A stretch of DNA of 9,939 bases from Acetobacteraceae bacterium (GTDB taxonomy: Bacteria; Pseudomonadota; Alphaproteobacteria; Acetobacterales; Acetobacteraceae): NCBI GenBank assembly GCA_025356735.1, contig JANXRT010000267.1, positions 1 through 9,939 on the forward strand, given 5' to 3'. The translations under genes were made by a program, and so were the position numbers. Below, in pieces: positions 8,624 through 9,939 of the stretch. The notes beneath the pieces are model-generated. The model saw only the letters and a list, made by a program, of their open reading frames with translations, was not told where the DNA came from and ran no database searches. Each line of letters opens with the position of its first letter. Positions within the stretch are counted from its first letter, which is position 1.

Positions 8624-8665
8624 CGCCATCATGGCGAGCAGGTAGTCGCCATCATCGCAAGCAGG
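8624..8665. repeat. Imperfect direct repeat, 23-bp period, at the ybgC stop
   Basis: The 19-bp stretch at 8624-8642 recurs at 8647-8665 with two mismatches, at offsets corresponding to 8633/8656 and 8636/8659. The period of 23 is not a multiple of three, so the copies are read in different frames. The LLAMMA residues near the YbgC C-terminus come from one copy, and the shifted frame would encode a similar LLAMMAAQ ending. Confidence 0.75.
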
Positions 8666-9084
8666 CCGGCTCGCCACCGCGGCGGCAGCCTGGCCGGGCG
8701 GGGCATATCGGCGGAGCCATCCGCACGCAAGCCGCCAATTGTAACGCAGGCCAAACGCAGCACGAGCCGCGCGCAGGTTTCTCCGTCCGCATTCCGGCAA
8801 TCCTGGCGCAGCACGACCGAGGCACCGCCAACCGAGATCGGCTCGGTCACTACGGTCAGAACCTCATCCAATCTCGCAGGAAGCAGATAGTCTATTTCGC
8901 TGCGCCGCACCACGAACATTCGTCCGAAATCGGCAACCAGCTCGGAATGGGGAATGCCGGCCTCGCGCAAGGCCTCGGTCCGGGCGCGCTCGGCAAATCG
9001 AAAATAGTTGGCGTGATAGACGATGCCGCCGGCGTCCGTGTCCTCGTAATAGACCCGGATCGTGTAGCGATGGACCCCCGTCAC
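8629..9084 (-). CDS. ybgC: Tol-Pal associated acyl-CoA thioesterase YbgC
   Basis: Cytoplasmic hotdog-fold (4HBT) thioesterase of 151 aa that hydrolyses acyl-CoA or acyl-ACP; its link to the Tol machine is conserved genetically but mechanistically unclear. The motif YYEDTDAGGIVYHANY (12-27) contains the catalytic D17 and nearby H24, followed by FAERARTEALRE of the central helix and the expected beta strands (RRSEIDYLLPARLDEVLTV, VVLRQDCRN). The GTG start overlaps the ruvB stop by 4 nt (GTGA), so it is probably translated by reinitiation; no separate ribosome site is visible. The C-terminus (GLLAMMATTCSP) runs through an imperfect 23-bp duplication and may be altered from the ancestral end. tolQ follows after 65 nt, the usual arrangement. 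Confidence 0.96.
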   Translation of the reverse strand: MTGVHRYTIRVYYEDTDAGGIVYHANYFRFAERARTEALREAGIPHSELVADFGRMFVVRRSEIDYLLPARLDEVLTVVTEPISVGGASVVLRQDCRNADGETCARLVLRLACVTIGGLRADGSADMPRPARLPPRWRAGLLAMMATTCSP

Positions 9085-9939
9085 GTATCGTCGGGAAGGT
9101 TCAGCAGGTCCGGCTGCAGCGACGTCGAAACCGGCTTCAGCCCAAGGTGCCGCCAGCCCGGTTCGCCCAGCATCCGGCCGCGGCTGGTGCGAAGGATCAG
9201 GCCCTCCTGGATCAGATAGGGCTCTATCACGTCCTCCAGCGTGTCGCGCGCCTCGGCCAGGGCGGCGGCCAGGGTCTCGACGCCGACCGGGCCGCCCGCA
9301 TGGTGCTCGGCGATGCGGCGGAGATAGCGCCGGTCCATCGCGTCCAGCCCGATCCGGTCCACCTCCAGCCGCATCAGCGCCGCATCGGCGACGGCGCGAT
9401 CGACCGGGTCGCTACCCTCGACCGCGGCAATGTCGCGCACCCGGCGCAGCAGCCGGCCGGCGATCCGCGGCGTGCCGCGCGAGCGCCTGGCGATCTCGGC
9501 CGCGCCATCCTGGGTCAGGCGAAACCCGAGCTTCTCGGCGCCGCGCGCGACGATAAGCTCCAGCTCCGCCGGCGTGTAGAAGATCAGCCGCAGCGGAATG
9601 CCGAACCGGTCGCGCAACGGCGTCGCCAGCAGCCCAGCCCGGGTGGTGGCGCCCACCAGGGTAAAGGGCGAAAGATCGATCCGCACGCTGCGCGCCGCCG
9701 GCCCCTCGCCGATGATCAGGTCGAGCTGGAAGTCCTCCATCGCCGGATAGAGGATCTCCTCGATCGCCGGCTGCAGACGGTGGATCTCGTCGATGAACAG
9801 CACATCACGCGGCTGCAAATTGGTCAGGATGGCCGCCAGCTCGCCCGCCCGCTGGATCACCGGGCCGGAGGTCGCCTTGAAACCGACGCCCAATTCCCGC
9901 GACACAATTTGCGCCAAAGTGGTCTTGCCCAGGCCCGGC
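9081..9939 (-). CDS. ruvB: Holliday junction branch migration helicase RuvB (partial, N-terminus beyond the window)
   Basis: AAA+ motor of the RuvABC resolvasome that drives branch migration of Holliday junctions. The last 285 residues are visible; about 60 N-terminal residues are expected beyond the window edge. Counting from the edge: Walker A PGLGKTT (1-7), Walker B LFIDEIH (47-53), sensor 1 VGATTRAG (95-102), the arginine-finger region LRDRFG (108-113), sensor 2 RGTPRIAGRLLRRVRD (154-169) and the C-terminal winged-helix DNA-binding domain with EPYLIQEGLILRTSRGR (239-255). The frame is open to the edge, so the TTG at 9917 is an internal leucine and not a start. Its stop overlaps the GTG of ybgC. 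In this group ruvC and ruvA normally lie upstream, outside the window. Confidence 0.98.
   Translation of the reverse strand, partial: PGLGKTTLAQIVSRELGVGFKATSGPVIQRAGELAAILTNLQPRDVLFIDEIHRLQPAIEEILYPAMEDFQLDLIIGEGPAARSVRIDLSPFTLVGATTRAGLLATPLRDRFGIPLRLIFYTPAELELIVARGAEKLGFRLTQDGAAEIARRSRGTPRIAGRLLRRVRDIAAVEGSDPVDRAVADAALMRLEVDRIGLDAMDRRYLRRIAEHHAGGPVGVETLAAALAEARDTLEDVIEPYLIQEGLILRTSRGRMLGEPGWRHLGLKPVSTSLQPDLLNLPDDT

Noticed and set aside
6848..8890. Long plus-strand open frame of 680 codons, very Arg-rich, opposite tolA-tolR-tolQ-ybgC
   Set aside because: It crosses four well-supported genes on the other strand and has no recognisable domain; it is a GC-driven shadow.

Overview
The window is one continuous, single-strand (all minus) gene block from a high-GC Gram-negative bacterium. 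Read in the direction of transcription, from high to low coordinates, the order is ruvB (N-terminus cut by the window edge), ybgC, tolQ, tolR, tolA, tolB, pal, cpoB (ybgF), tilS, ftsH. This order, and especially tol-pal followed by tilS and ftsH, is typical of Alphaproteobacteria. The base composition, the style of the FtsH, TolQ and TolB N-termini, the proline-rich TolA and a GC-rich palindromic element after ftsH suggest Rhodospirillales/Acetobacterales. That placement is inferred from pattern memory, not from a search.

Layout. 9939-9081: ruvB, the Holliday-junction branch-migration motor; its stop codon overlaps the GTG start of ybgC. 9084-8629: ybgC, a hotdog-fold acyl-CoA thioesterase. 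8563-6416: tolQ, tolR and tolA, the inner-membrane proton-driven energiser, spaced by 3 nt each. 6393-5029: tolB, the periplasmic beta-propeller. 5028-4844: a 185-nt gap holding a candidate promoter for pal and an inverted repeat. 4843-3478: pal and cpoB, the peptidoglycan-binding lipoprotein and its TPR partner. 3473-2181: tilS, tRNA(Ile)-lysidine synthetase, tightly coupled to cpoB. 2180-1989: a 192-nt leader with alternative inverted repeats before ftsH. 1988-66: ftsH, the membrane AAA+ zinc protease. 109-21: four short GC-rich palindromes spanning the ftsH 3' end and downstream DNA.

How the genes work together. TolQ-TolR use the proton motive force to drive TolA, which reaches across the periplasm to TolB and Pal, keeping the outer membrane tied to peptidoglycan and drawing it in at division. 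CpoB links this machine to cell-wall synthesis, and YbgC is its usual cytoplasmic neighbour. RuvB, TilS and FtsH are housekeeping genes that share the neighbourhood, not the function. Several genes use non-ATG starts (ybgC GTG, tolQ TTG, tolA GTG, cpoB GTG) and are packed closely enough for translational coupling.

I see no previously undescribed system, mobile element, CRISPR array, tRNA or rRNA. The points worth a second look are local: a run of 17 prolines in TolA, a 15-bp in-frame tandem repeat inside TilS, a twin-arginine-like signal on TolB, mutually exclusive inverted repeats in the ftsH leader, an inverted repeat around the candidate pal promoter, a 23-bp-period duplication at the ybgC stop, and the palindrome cluster at the end of ftsH.
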